Assembly: GCF_900109465.1 (NCBI RefSeq) | Contig: NZ_FOAZ01000004.1 | Location: 248,001 to 312,000 of the forward strand | DNA: 64,000 bases | Direction: 5' to 3' | Source: Streptacidiphilus jiangxiensis | Lineage (GTDB): Bacteria > Actinomycetota > Actinomycetes > Streptomycetales > Streptomycetaceae | Part shown: positions 54,550-63,644 of the stretch, one piece after another | Layout: each line of letters opens with the position of its first letter | How positions within the stretch are numbered: position 1 is the stretch's first letter | Translations under genes and position numbers: made by a program | Notes under the pieces: model-generated | Seen by the model: the letters and a program-made list of their open reading frames with translations, nothing else | What the model was told of the DNA's origin: nothing | Databases searched by the model: none

Positions 54550-54574
54550 CATAGCTGACGCATCGTCAGCTATG
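54550..54574. promoter_or_regulatory. Perfect 25-bp operator palindrome
   Basis: CATAGCTGACG and its exact complement CGTCAGCTATG flank CAT. The site lies 22 bp before the luciferase-like gene start and 94 bp from the divergent aminotransferase start. It is a strong repressor site candidate, and the TetR encoded at 55729-56361 is the nearest regulator. Confidence 0.78.
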
Positions 54575-54596
54575 GCGCCTCGGAGGGACGGAACCC

Positions 54597-55580
54597 GTGA
54601 CGGTCACCACGCTGCGCTTCAACCAGGTCACGCCCGGCCTGGACCGCAAGGACGTCGCCGCCCGCTACCACGCCACCGTCGAGATGGCCGTGTTCGCGGA
54701 GGAGCGCGGTTTCGACCTGATCACCCTCGAGGAGCACCACGGCGCCGCCGACGGCTGGAGCCCCGCCCCGACCCTGACCGCCGCGGCGATCGCCGGCGCG
54801 ACCCGCCGGATCCCGATGATGCTGTGCGCGCTGATCACCCCCCTCTACGACCCGCTGCGCCTGGCGGAGGAGCTGACGGTGCTGGACCACCTCAGCGACG
54901 GACGGGTCACCACCGTCGCCGGGATCGGCTACCGCCCGGCCGAGTACGAGCTGTTGGGCGTGGAGTGGAAGGAGCGCGGGCGCATCCAGGACGAGGTGCT
55001 GGGCGCGCTGCTCGCGGCCTGGACCGGCGAGGAGTTCGACCACCGCGGCCGCAGGGTGCGTCTCACGCCGCCCCCGCTGACCACTCCGCACCCGCCCCTG
55101 ATCGTCGGCGGCTCCTCCAAGGCGGCGGTCCGCCGCGCGGTCCGCCTGCGGCTGCCGCTGTTCACCGCGGCGTACCTGCCCGAGCTCGTCGACCACTACG
55201 CGGCGCTGGCGGAGGCGGCCGACTGGCACGAGGGCTTCGTCCTGCTGCCGCCGGAGCGCACCCGCATGGTGCACTGCACCGAGGACCCGGACCGCGCGTG
55301 GGCGACGCTGGGTGAGCACTTCCTGCACGAGGCGCGGACGTACGCCTCGTGGCAGACCGCGGACATCCGCTCGGCGGTGGCGACGAAGGCGCTGACCGTC
55401 GAGCAGCTGCGAGCGGAGGGGGTCTACTGCTGCCTCACCCCGGACGAGTGCGTGGCCGTCGCGGCGGAGGAGGGCCCGATGGGCACGTTGCTGCTGCATC
55501 CGATGTGCGGGGGCATCCCCGTCGAGACGGGCTGGGAGAGCCTCCGCCTCTTTGCTGAGCGCGTGATTCCCAGGCTGTAG
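54597..55580 (+). CDS. LLM class flavin-dependent oxidoreductase
   Basis: The 327-residue TIM-barrel protein has the bacterial-luciferase family features: TLEEHHGAADGWSPAPTL (residues about 43-60), LYDPLRLAEELTVLDHLSDGRV (about 83-104) and GIGYRPAEYELLG. It uses FMNH2 or F420 to oxidise an unknown substrate. GTG 54597 has GGAGGGA 8 nt upstream. The palindrome at 54550-54574 implies tight repression. A long inverted repeat follows the stop and separates it from the convergent TetR gene. Confidence 0.83.
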   Translation: MTVTTLRFNQVTPGLDRKDVAARYHATVEMAVFAEERGFDLITLEEHHGAADGWSPAPTLTAAAIAGATRRIPMMLCALITPLYDPLRLAEELTVLDHLSDGRVTTVAGIGYRPAEYELLGVEWKERGRIQDEVLGALLAAWTGEEFDHRGRRVRLTPPPLTTPHPPLIVGGSSKAAVRRAVRLRLPLFTAAYLPELVDHYAALAEAADWHEGFVLLPPERTRMVHCTEDPDRAWATLGEHFLHEARTYASWQTADIRSAVATKALTVEQLRAEGVYCCLTPDECVAVAAEEGPMGTLLLHPMCGGIPVETGWESLRLFAERVIPRL

Positions 55581-55587
55581 TTGCACC

Positions 55588-55697
55588 ACCCAGGGGCGCG
55601 AGGAACTGCGCGACAAGCCACCCAGGCAGATAGGGCCCCGAACGCGCAGGGCCATCCGCACGCCGGTGGTTTCTCGCGCAGTTCCTCGCGCCCCTGG
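55588..55697. repeat. Streptomyces dispersed intergenic inverted repeat, copy 3 (most complete)
   Basis: The left arm at 55588-55621 (CCAGGGGCGCGAGGAACTGC then GCGACAAGCCACC) and the right arm at 55664-55697 (ending CAGTTCCTCGCGCCCCTGG) are nearly perfect complements around a GC-rich centre. It lies between two convergent genes, so it can act as a terminator in both directions. The preceding gene ends TAGTTGCA, shared with other copies. Confidence 0.85.
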
Positions 55698-55728
55698 AGG
55701 CTACGCCTCCTGGAGGGCGCAACCACCT

Positions 55729-56361
55729 CTACTGCGCCAGGTAGCCCCGGAGGAGCTTCTTGCACTCCGCGATGAGGACCGGGTCGCCCTCCGGGTCCTG
55801 CCGGAAGGCCAGGCGGAGGACCGCGTCCGCGCATTCCAGGGCGACGTGCAGCGAGATGCGCGCGGCCGCGCGGTCCTCGCCGCCGATGAGGTCGCCGAGG
55901 AGCTCCCAGAGGCGGTCGGCGACGGCCGCGTTGTTCTCCAGGACCGCGTCCAGCAGGTGCACGCTGCGTGGGTCCTCGCGGCCCACCGCGCCGAAGTCGA
56001 CGACGCCGAAGCCGGGGACGGAGCGGTGCATCGCGACGTACTCCTCCACGGCCAGGTCGACCATGGTGGTGATGTCGGAGGGCTGCTCGGCCTCCATGCG
56101 GCGGGTGAGCCGGTCCATGAAGTGCTTGAGATTGCGCTCCGCGAGCGCGCCCAGCAGGCCGTCGACGCCGGTGAAGAACTGGTAGAGCGTGCCGATCGGC
56201 ACCTCCGCCCGGCGGGCGACCTCCTTGGTGGTCAGCGCCATGTAGCCGACCTCGTCGAGCAGCTGCGCGCTGACGTCGAGGATCCGGTCGAAGCGCTCCT
56301 GGCTGCGCCGCTGCACGGGTCGGCGGCGGACGGTGCCCGGGCTGGGAGCGGGTACGTGCAT
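55729..56361 (-). CDS. TetR family regulator
   Basis: The 210-residue protein has a TetR helix-turn-helix (LTTKEVARRAEVPIGTLYQFFTGVDGLLGAL, residues about 45-75) after a basic 20-residue N-terminal arm (TVRRRPVQRRSQERFDRIL). The C-terminal domain is variable. It converges on the luciferase-like gene across the inverted repeat and may repress it through the palindrome at 54550. ATG 56361 is preceded by CACAGT at 6 nt, so leaderless initiation is possible. Confidence 0.85.
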   Translation of the reverse strand: MHVPAPSPGTVRRRPVQRRSQERFDRILDVSAQLLDEVGYMALTTKEVARRAEVPIGTLYQFFTGVDGLLGALAERNLKHFMDRLTRRMEAEQPSDITTMVDLAVEEYVAMHRSVPGFGVVDFGAVGREDPRSVHLLDAVLENNAAVADRLWELLGDLIGGEDRAAARISLHVALECADAVLRLAFRQDPEGDPVLIAECKKLLRGYLAQ

Positions 56362-56622
56362 GGTGCCACTGTGCCCGATCGAAAGCGGGCTTGGCGAGCC
56401 CCTTACGTGAGCAGTTCTCATGTTCGTCTGTCCACTGCCGCAGGGGTGGCACCTGAACACAGGGACTGCCTTCGCCTGTGGCAAGGGGAGGGTGGCCGTG
56501 CCCGGCCGCGATTCGGCAACGTTTGGCGTATCAGTTTCCGTTCAGCCTTGACATGAGATCACCCCATTGGCTCTGCTTGAAGTTCAGAAGTTGTATTCAA
56601 GGCCGAAACCAAGGCCCGCAGG

Positions 56623-57813
56623 ATGGAAACGATCATGTCCGTGGAAACGCCGGGTTCACAGTCGTCGCTGCACAGGGCCAACCTGGAGCGTGTGCTCCGG
56701 GCGGTCCGGATGGCCGGATCGCTGACCCAGGCCGAGATCGCGCGGAGCACGGGGCTCTCCGCCGCGACGGTCTCCAACATCGTCCGCGAGCTCAGCGAGG
56801 CCGGGACGGTCGTCGTCACGCCCACCTCCTCCGGCGGGCGCCGCGCCCGCAGCGTCTCGCTCAGCGCGGACGCGGGCATCGTCGTCGGTGTCGACTTCGG
56901 CCACTCCCACCTGCGGGTGGCGATCGGCAACCTCGCGCACCGCGTGCTCGCCGAGGAGAGCGAGCCGATCGACACCGACGCCTCCGCCGACCAGGGGTTC
57001 GGACGCACCGAGCAGTTGGTGGCCCGACTGCTGGAGCAGACCGGCTTTCCGGCGGAGAAGGTCATCGGCGTCGGCCTCGGCGTGCCGGGCCCGATCGACG
57101 TGGAGACCGGCGCGCTCGGATCGACCGCGATCCTGCCGGGCTGGACGGGCATCGCCCCGGCCAAGGAGCTCTCGCGGCGCCTCGGCATGCCGGTGCTGGT
57201 CGACAACGACGCGAACCTCGGCGCGCTGGGCGAGCTGGTCTGGGGCGCCGGGCGCGGCCTGTCGGACCTCGCCTACATCAAGGTCTCCAGCGGCGTCGGC
57301 GCCGGCCTGGTGATCTCCGGGCAGATCTACCGCGGCCCGGGCGGCACCGCCGGCGAGATCGGGCACATCACGCTCGACGAGGCCGGTCCGGTCTGCCGCT
57401 GCGGAAACCGCGGCTGCCTGGAGACCTTCGTCGGCGCCCGGCACATCCTCGGCCTGCTGCAGCAGAGCCACGGCGTGGACCTGACCATGCCCAAGGTGGT
57501 GCAGCTGGCCCAGCGCGGCGATCTGGGCTGCCGCCGTGTGATCGCGGACGTCGGCCGCCAGATCGGCACCGGCGTCGCCAACCTCTGCAACCTGCTCAAC
57601 CCGCGTCGGGTGATCCTCGGCGGCGACCTGGCCGAAGCCGGGGACCTGGTGCTGGACCCGATAAGGGAGTCGGTGGCCCGTTACGCCATCCCGAGCGCCG
57701 CGCGGCAGCTCTCCGTGGTACCCGGAACGCTCGGCGGACGGGCGGAGGTCCTTGGAGCCTTGGCGTTGGTGATGTCCGAAATGAGTGATTCCAACGCATT
57801 GCCGACGGCCTGA
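56623..57813 (+). CDS. rok7B7: ROK family transcriptional regulator (Rok7B7-like)
   Basis: The 396-residue protein joins an N-terminal winged helix (LTQAEIARSTGLSAATVSNIVREL, residues about 34-57) to a ROK sugar-kinase-like domain with GVDFGHSHLRVAIGN, the zinc site CRCGNRGCLE and GGTAGEIGH. It is next to xylFGH, matching SCO6008 (Rok7B7) of S. coelicolor, a regulator of xylose transport, carbon control and antibiotic production. ATG 56623 has AAGG at 8 nt. A second in-frame ATG at 56635 (SVETPG) is nearly as good. Confidence 0.88.
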   Translation: METIMSVETPGSQSSLHRANLERVLRAVRMAGSLTQAEIARSTGLSAATVSNIVRELSEAGTVVVTPTSSGGRRARSVSLSADAGIVVGVDFGHSHLRVAIGNLAHRVLAEESEPIDTDASADQGFGRTEQLVARLLEQTGFPAEKVIGVGLGVPGPIDVETGALGSTAILPGWTGIAPAKELSRRLGMPVLVDNDANLGALGELVWGAGRGLSDLAYIKVSSGVGAGLVISGQIYRGPGGTAGEIGHITLDEAGPVCRCGNRGCLETFVGARHILGLLQQSHGVDLTMPKVVQLAQRGDLGCRRVIADVGRQIGTGVANLCNLLNPRRVILGGDLAEAGDLVLDPIRESVARYAIPSAARQLSVVPGTLGGRAEVLGALALVMSEMSDSNALPTA

Positions 57814-57923
57814 CGTCCGCATTCCGGCAACCCACGCGCCGCCATGTCTTCAGGAAGATAACGAAAGGATTCGGATCAGCTGTTCATCGACTTTAATTAT
57901 TGACGCCAACCGGGTGTGCGGGG

Positions 57924-57951
57924 TTGACTCCTCACACCTCGGTCGCAGTGT
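57924..57951 (+). promoter_or_regulatory. Promoter of xylF
   Basis: TTGACT (57924-57929) and CAGTGT (57946-57951) form -35 and -10 hexamers 16 bp apart, 30 bp before the xylF ATG. The 168-bp gap after the ROK gene also has an AT-rich stretch (57889-57902) that may be a regulator site. No clear dyad was found. Confidence 0.5.
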
Positions 57952-57981
57952 GGCGACCGCGTCAGGGAGGCACCCCAAACG

Positions 57982-59091
57982 ATGAACAGCACACTGCGCA
58001 CCGCGGTCGTGGCGACCACCGCCGTCTCGATCGCTCTCGGCCTCGCCGCTTGTGGCAAGGCCGGCAGCAGCTCCTCCAGCTCTTCTTCCTCCTCCAGCAC
58101 CGCCGCCGCAGGCGGCTCGCAGGTCATCGGCCTGCTGCTGCCGGAGAACACCACCACGCGCTACGAGCAGTTCGACAAGCCGCTCTTCGTGGCCAAGGTC
58201 AAGCAGCTCGCCCCGAACGCGACGGTCCAGTACGCGAACGCCGGCGGCAGCGCGCAGACCCAGGCGCAGCAGGTCCAGACGATGATCAACGCGGGCGTCA
58301 AGGTCCTCGTGATCGACGCCCAGGACTCCGCGCAGATCAAGTCCTCGGTCGCGGCCGCCAAGGCCAAGGGCATCAAGGTCGTCGCCTACGACCGCCTCGC
58401 CCAGGGCCCGGTCGACGCCTACGTCTCGTTCGACAACGAGAAGGTCGGTGAGCTCCAGGGCCAGGGCCTGCTCGCCGCCATGGGCTCCGCCGCCACCCCG
58501 TCCGCCAAGGTCGTGGAGATCGACGGCGACTCGGCCGACCCGAACGCCGCCGACTTCAAGAAGGGCTTCACCACCGCCGTCGCCGGCAAGGTGAACATCG
58601 CCTACGACGCCTCGGGTCTGTGGAAGCCGGACGTCGCCGCGCAGAAGGCCACCGCCGCCTTCAACCAGCTCGGTGCCAAGAACGTCGCGGGCGTCTACTC
58701 CGCCAACGACGGCATGGCCGCCGGTATCGTCACCTCGATGAAGAACGCCGGGGTCAAGGCGCCGATCGGTGGCCAGGACGCCCAGCTCGACGCGGTCCAG
58801 CGGATCGTGGCCGGCACCCAGTCCTACACGGTCTACAAGGCCTACAAGCCGGAGGCCGAGGCCGCCGCGCAGCTGGCCGTGGACCTGCTGAACGGTCAGT
58901 CCATCACCTCCGTCGCCACCGCCACCAAGACCAGCGGCTCCGGCGACCAGGTTCCCTCGGACCTGCTCACCCCGGTCCTGCTGACCAAGGCGAACATCAA
59001 GGACACCGTCGTCGCGGACGGCCTCTACACCGTCGCGCAGATCTGCACCGCGGACTTCGCCTCCGCGTGCACCGCCGCCGGCCTTCAGTGA
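57982..59091 (+). CDS. xylF: Xylose ABC transporter substrate-binding lipoprotein
   Basis: The 369-residue preprotein has a lipoprotein signal peptide with lipobox LAAC (C24), a serine-rich linker (residues about 29-39) and a type I periplasmic sugar-binding domain (GLLLPENTTTRYEQFDKPLF, later VIDAQDSAQIKS and YSANDGMAAGIV). It captures xylose or related pentoses outside the membrane for XylGH. The position after rok7B7 and before the ATPase and permease genes supports the assignment. GGGAGG is 11 nt before the ATG. A strong hairpin separates it from xylG. Confidence 0.92.
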   Translation: MNSTLRTAVVATTAVSIALGLAACGKAGSSSSSSSSSSSTAAAGGSQVIGLLLPENTTTRYEQFDKPLFVAKVKQLAPNATVQYANAGGSAQTQAQQVQTMINAGVKVLVIDAQDSAQIKSSVAAAKAKGIKVVAYDRLAQGPVDAYVSFDNEKVGELQGQGLLAAMGSAATPSAKVVEIDGDSADPNAADFKKGFTTAVAGKVNIAYDASGLWKPDVAAQKATAAFNQLGAKNVAGVYSANDGMAAGIVTSMKNAGVKAPIGGQDAQLDAVQRIVAGTQSYTVYKAYKPEAEAAAQLAVDLLNGQSITSVATATKTSGSGDQVPSDLLTPVLLTKANIKDTVVADGLYTVAQICTADFASACTAAGLQ

Positions 59092-59129
59092 CCGCCGGCC
59101 CCCTCGGGGCCGACTGATCGTCAGTCATT

Positions 59130-59160
59130 CGTCCGCGCACGGGATTCCCGTGCGCGGACG
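59130..59160 (+). terminator. Intra-operon hairpin between xylF and xylG
   Basis: CGTCCGCGCACGGG (59130-59143) and its exact complement (59147-59160) form a 14-bp stem with an ATT loop. As in many ABC operons it probably stabilises the xylF message and reduces read-through to xylGH. Confidence 0.82.
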
Positions 59161-59265
59161 GGTGCGGCACATTCAAATCGAACGCTTTATGCACGACCTC
59201 GCAGGCGCCACGGACGGCGCGGCATCCCACCCGAGGCACCGGGTGGGAAGAAGGAGTTGGTTCAC

Positions 59266-60045
59266 GTGACAAGCGCGCCCGTACTGGCGTTGCGCGGAGT
59301 CTCCAAGCGGTTCGGCGCCGTCCAGGCGCTGACCGACGTCGAGTTGGAGGTCCACGCCGGAGAGGTGGTGGCGCTCGTCGGTGACAACGGCGCCGGTAAG
59401 TCCACCCTGGTCAAGACCATCGCTGGGGTTCACCCCATCGACGAGGGTCAGATCGAGTGGGAGGGACGGCCCGTCTCCATCCACAGGCCGCAGGATGCAC
59501 AGCACCTCGGCGTGGCGACCGTCTACCAGGACCTCGCGCTCTGCGACAACCTGGACGTCGTCAACAACCTGTTCCTCGGGCGCGAGCTGAAGCGCCGCGG
59601 CACCCTCGACGAGGTCGCCATGGAGCAGAAGGCCAGGGAGCTGCTCAGCACCCTGTCGATCCGCATCCCGAGCGTGCGCATCCCGATCGCCTCGCTCTCC
59701 GGCGGTCAGCGTCAGGTCGTCGCGATCGCCCGTTCGCTGATCGGCGACCCGAAGGTCGTCATCCTGGACGAGCCGACCGCCGCCCTCGGCGTCGAGCAGA
59801 CCGCCCAGGTCCTCGACCTGGTCGAGCGGCTGCGCGAGCGCAACCTCGGCGTCATCCTGATCAGCCACAACATGGCCGACGTCCGCGCCGTCGCGGACAC
59901 CGTCGCGGTCCTGCGCCTGGGGAAGAACAACGGCACCTTCCCCGTCCAGCAGACCACGCAGGAGACCATCATCGCCGCCATCACCGGTGCCACCGACAAC
60001 GCGGTGACCCGGCGCGCGGCGCGCACGACGGAGGTCGCACAGTGA
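59266..60045 (+). CDS. xylG: Xylose ABC transporter ATP-binding protein
   Basis: The 259-residue ATPase has Walker A GDNGAGKST (residues about 42-50), signature LSGGQRQ, Walker B VVILDEPTAALG and the switch histidine ILISHNM. It has a single nucleotide-binding domain, so it must act as a homodimer, unlike the double-domain XylG/RbsA of enterobacteria. GTG 59266 is supported by AAGGAG 9 nt upstream, and a TTG at 59257 is less likely. Its TGA overlaps the GTG of xylH. Confidence 0.92.
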   Translation: MTSAPVLALRGVSKRFGAVQALTDVELEVHAGEVVALVGDNGAGKSTLVKTIAGVHPIDEGQIEWEGRPVSIHRPQDAQHLGVATVYQDLALCDNLDVVNNLFLGRELKRRGTLDEVAMEQKARELLSTLSIRIPSVRIPIASLSGGQRQVVAIARSLIGDPKVVILDEPTAALGVEQTAQVLDLVERLRERNLGVILISHNMADVRAVADTVAVLRLGKNNGTFPVQQTTQETIIAAITGATDNAVTRRAARTTEVAQ

Positions 60046-61307
60046 GCAACGACACCAAGACCCCCGCGTCCGCGCCGATCCCGGCCGTCGACCCCCGCCT
60101 GCTCCAGCGCGAGGCCGGACTGCAGGGCTACGTCAACGAGTTCGTCCGCAAGGTGCGCGGCGGCGACATCGGCTCGCTGCCGGTCGTCATCGGCCTGATC
60201 GTGATCTGGCTGACCTTCGGTCTGAGCAACAGCCAGTACTTCGCCCCGTCGACCGCCACCTACATCGCCTACTGGATGCCGGGCGTCGGCCTGCTCGCCG
60301 TCGGCCTGGTGTTCGTGCTGCTGCTGGGCGAGATCGACCTCTCGGTCGGTTCGGTCAGCGGCCTGTCCGCGGCCGTCTACGCGGTGCTCGCGGTGACCCA
60401 CGGCCTCAACCCGTGGCTGGCGGTGTTCACCACCATCCTCACCGGCGCGGCGATCGGCGCGCTGCACGGCTGGATCTTCGCCAAGATCGGCGTGCCCGCC
60501 TTCATCGTCACCCTGGCCGGCTTCCTGGTCTGGCAGGGCGTCATGCTCTGGGTGCTGGGCTCGACCGGCACCATCAACCTGACCGACGTGGGCCTCAACC
60601 ACTTCCTGTCGGGCAACTCCTACGTCCTCAACGGTGACGTCTCCGGCGGCTACATCCTCGCCGTGCTGGCGGTCGCCTCGATGGCCTACGGCAGCTTCGG
60701 CGAGCAGGCGCGCCGTCGCAAGGCCGGTGTGCCGTTCAAGCCGACCAGCGAGCTGCTGATCCGCGTGGGTCTGGTGGCCGTGGGCGCGTTCGTGGCCGCC
60801 TACGTGCTGAACCAGGACCGCGGTGTGCCGGACGCGCAGGTCATGTTCCTCGCGCTGCTGATCATCTGCGACTTCGTGCTGCGCCGGACGTCCTTCGGCC
60901 GCAAGATCTTCGCGGTCGGTGGCAACATCGAGGCGAGCCGTCGCGCGGGCATCTCGGTGGCCGCGATCCGGATCTCGGTCTTCTCCATCTCCGGCGCCTT
61001 CGCCGCGCTGGGCGGTCTGACCATCGCCGCCGAGACCGGCGCGGCCAGCCAGTCCGGCTCGGACCCGAACAACCTGATGATGGCGATCGCCGCGGCGGTC
61101 ATCGGCGGCACCAGCCTCTTCGGTGGTCGCGGCCGCGTCTGGTCCGCGTTCCTCGGCATGCTGGTCATCTCGTCCATCCAGTACGGCCTCAACATGGAGA
61201 GCCTGAACCAGGACGTCGAGTACATGATCATGGGCGTTGTGCTGCTGGCCGCAGTGATCGTCGACTCCCTGGCCCGCCGCACCCAGAAGTCCTCGGGCCG
61301 CGGCTGA
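60042..61307 (+). CDS. xylH: Xylose ABC transporter permease
   Basis: The 421-residue membrane protein has about 10 hydrophobic helices of the BPD_transp_2 (RbsC/XylH) type, with the conserved loop [16 protein letters not shown] and [14 protein letters not shown] cytoplasmic coupling region. A hydrophilic N-terminal arm of about 45 residues precedes helix 1. It forms the pore for XylF-delivered pentose. GTGA overlap with xylG shows tight coupling. A hairpin terminator follows. Confidence 0.92.
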   Translation: MSNDTKTPASAPIPAVDPRLLQREAGLQGYVNEFVRKVRGGDIGSLPVVIGLIVIWLTFGLSNSQYFAPSTATYIAYWMPGVGLLAVGLVFVLLLGEIDLSVGSVSGLSAAVYAVLAVTHGLNPWLAVFTTILTGAAIGALHGWIFAKIGVPAFIVTLAGFLVWQGVMLWVLGSTGTINLTDVGLNHFLSGNSYVLNGDVSGGYILAVLAVASMAYGSFGEQARRRKAGVPFKPTSELLIRVGLVAVGAFVAAYVLNQDRGVPDAQVMFLALLIICDFVLRRTSFGRKIFAVGGNIEASRRAGISVAAIRISVFSISGAFAALGGLTIAAETGAASQSGSDPNNLMMAIAAAVIGGTSLFGGRGRVWSAFLGMLVISSIQYGLNMESLNQDVEYMIMGVVLLAAVIVDSLARRTQKSSGRG

Positions 61308-61440
61308 CCCCGGCCCCGTCAGGCCCCGTCCGTCCATCCGGTTCGTCCGAACGGACGCACGAAAACGCCGTCGGCCCTCCGCAACGTGGTCGGCTCTCTT
61401 GAGGGGGAGAGCCGGTCACGGGGCTGACGGAACGCAAAAT

Positions 61441-61479
61441 GACCGCCCGGCACCGATACCGCTCCGGTGCCGGGCGGTC
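61441..61479. terminator. Terminator between xylH and dxs
   Basis: GACCGCCCGGCACCG (61441-61455) pairs perfectly with CGGTGCCGGGCGGTC (61465-61479) around a 9-nt loop. It ends the xyl operon. TAGACT about 20 bp further on may be the -10 of dxs. Confidence 0.82.
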
Positions 61480-61593
61480 GCGCGCGTGCAGGGGACAACT
61501 AGACTGAGCGAACTTGGGCGTCCACGGCCGCCCGGGTGCGAGAGGGCGGCGGGCGAGGAAGCCCGGCGCCGGACAGAGACAGAGGAGGAACGG

Positions 61594-63486
61594 GTGGCCC
61601 TGCTGACCCGCATTCGGGGACCGCGCGATCTTGACCGTCTCAGCCCCGGACAGCTGGCCGTTCTGGCCGAGGAGATCCGCGGCTTCCTGGTCGAGGAGGT
61701 CTCCAAGACGGGCGGCCACCTCGGCCCCAACCTGGGCGTCGTCGAGCTGACCATCGCGCTGCACCGGGTCTTCGAGTCGCCGAAGGACCGGATCCTCTTC
61801 GACACCGGGCACCAGTCCTACGTCCACAAGATCCTCACCGGCCGTCAGGACTTCAGTCGGCTGCGCACCAAGGGCGGCCTCTCCGGCTACCCCTCGCGTG
61901 CCGAGTCCGAGCACGACGTCATCGAGAACTCGCACGCCTCCACCGTGCTGGGTTACGCCGACGGTCTGGCCAAGGCCAACGAGCGCCTCGGGCACGCCGA
62001 CCGCACCGTCGTCGCCGTCATCGGCGACGGCGCGCTGACCGGCGGCATGGCCTGGGAGGCGCTCAACAACATCGCCGAGAGCGACCGCCCGGTCATCATC
62101 GTCGTCAACGACAACGAGCGCTCCTACTCGCCGACCATCGGCGGCCTGGCCAACCACCTCGCCACCCTGCGCACCACGCAGGGCTACGAGCGCTTCCTGT
62201 CCTGGGGCAAGGACGCGCTGCAGCGCACGCCGGTGGTGGGCCAGTCGCTCTTCGAGACCCTGCACGGCGCCAAGAAGGGCCTGAAGGACTTCATCGCCCC
62301 GCAGGGCATGTTCGAGGACCTGGGCCTGAAGTACGTCGGCCCGATCGACGGCCACGACGTCTCCGCCCTGGAGTCCGCGCTCAAGCGCGCCAAGGGCTTC
62401 GGCGGGCCGGTCATCGTCCACTGCCTCACCCAGAAGGGCCGCGGCTACCGCGCCGCCGAGCAGAACGAGGAGGACCGCTTCCACGCGGTCCCCGTCATCC
62501 ACCCCGACACCGGCCTGCCGGTCAAGACCGCCGGCCAGGACTGGACCTCGGTCTTCGGCGAGGAGATGGTGGCCATCGGCCGCGAGCGGGAGGACATCGT
62601 CGGCATCACCGCCGCGATGCTGCACCCCGTCGGGCTGGCCCCCTTCGCCAAGGAGTTCCCGGACCGCATCTACGACGTCGGCATCGCCGAGCAGCACGCC
62701 GCGGTCTCGGCGGCCGGCCTCGCGACGGGCGGCCTGCACCCCGTCGTCGCCGTCTACGCGACCTTCCTGAACCGCGCCTTCGACCAGGTGCTGATGGACG
62801 TGGCGCTGCACAAGTGCGGCGTGACGTTCGTGCTGGACCGAGCCGGCGTGACCGGCGCCGACGGCGCCTCGCACAACGGCATGTGGGACATGTCGATCCT
62901 GCAGGTTGTGCCCGGCCTGAAGCTGGCCGCCCCGCGCGACGCCGACCAGCTGCGCGCGCAGCTGCGGGAGGCGGTCGCGGTCGAGGACGCGCCCACCGTC
63001 GTCCGCTACTCCAAGGGCAACGTCGGCCCCGCGGTCCCGGCCGTCGGCCGGGTCGGCGGCATGGACGTCCTGCGCGACGGCGGCGCGGACGCCGACCTGC
63101 TCATCGTCTCCGTCGGCGCGATGGCCCAGACCTGCCTGGACGCGGCCGAGAAGCTGGCCGCCCAGGGCATCGCCGCCACCGTCGTCGACCCCCGCTGGGT
63201 CAAGCCCGTCGACCCGGAGCTGGCACCTCTCGCCGCGCGGCACCGCGCGGTGCTCACGGTCGAGGACAACGGCCGCGTGGGCGGCGTCGGCGCGACGATC
63301 GCGCAGGCGCTGCGCGACGCGGGTGTGGACGTCCCGCTGCGGGACCTGGGCATCCCGCAGGAGTTCCTGGACCACGCCACCCGCGACGAGATCATGACCC
63401 AGATCGGCCTCACCGTCGACGGCGTGGCGGAGAAGGCGGCAGCGCTGGTCGCGAAGGTGTCGCTGGACCCCGCGACGGTGCTCTGA
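61594..63486 (+). CDS. dxs: 1-deoxy-D-xylulose-5-phosphate synthase
   Basis: The 630-residue thiamine diphosphate enzyme condenses pyruvate and glyceraldehyde 3-phosphate as the first step of the MEP isoprenoid pathway. [16 protein letters not shown] (from residue 144) binds Th[17 protein letters not shown] is near the start, and [17 protein letters not shown] and the transketolase C domain complete it. GTG 61594 lies 5 nt after GAGGAGG and yields [16 protein letters not shown], the normal start. It follows xylFGH as in S. coelicolor. Confidence 0.96.
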   Translation: MALLTRIRGPRDLDRLSPGQLAVLAEEIRGFLVEEVSKTGGHLGPNLGVVELTIALHRVFESPKDRILFDTGHQSYVHKILTGRQDFSRLRTKGGLSGYPSRAESEHDVIENSHASTVLGYADGLAKANERLGHADRTVVAVIGDGALTGGMAWEALNNIAESDRPVIIVVNDNERSYSPTIGGLANHLATLRTTQGYERFLSWGKDALQRTPVVGQSLFETLHGAKKGLKDFIAPQGMFEDLGLKYVGPIDGHDVSALESALKRAKGFGGPVIVHCLTQKGRGYRAAEQNEEDRFHAVPVIHPDTGLPVKTAGQDWTSVFGEEMVAIGREREDIVGITAAMLHPVGLAPFAKEFPDRIYDVGIAEQHAAVSAAGLATGGLHPVVAVYATFLNRAFDQVLMDVALHKCGVTFVLDRAGVTGADGASHNGMWDMSILQVVPGLKLAAPRDADQLRAQLREAVAVEDAPTVVRYSKGNVGPAVPAVGRVGGMDVLRDGGADADLLIVSVGAMAQTCLDAAEKLAAQGIAATVVDPRWVKPVDPELAPLAARHRAVLTVEDNGRVGGVGATIAQALRDAGVDVPLRDLGIPQEFLDHATRDEIMTQIGLTVDGVAEKAAALVAKVSLDPATVL

Positions 63487-63514
63487 GTACTGGCGCACGA
63501 TTGAGTTGCACTCT

Positions 63515-63644
63515 CCAGGGGCGCGGGTCGGAGCCGTTCAGCGGCTCCGCCGCGGGGCGCGACAAGCCACTGACGAGCGGATGGTCCTGAACGAGCAGGG
63601 CCGTCCGCGCAGGGGGCTTTCTCGCGCAGTTCCCCGCGCCCCTG
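63515..63644. repeat. Streptomyces dispersed intergenic inverted repeat, copy 4 (with insertion)
   Basis: The left arm begins CCAGGGGCGCGGG at 63515 but is interrupted by a small secondary hairpin (GGAGCCG/CGGCTCC, 63530-63547) before GGGGCGCGACAAGCCAC. The right arm is at 63617-63644 (CTTTCTCGCGCAGTTCCCCG then CGCCCCTG). The right half is read in frame by the following open frame. Confidence 0.8.
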
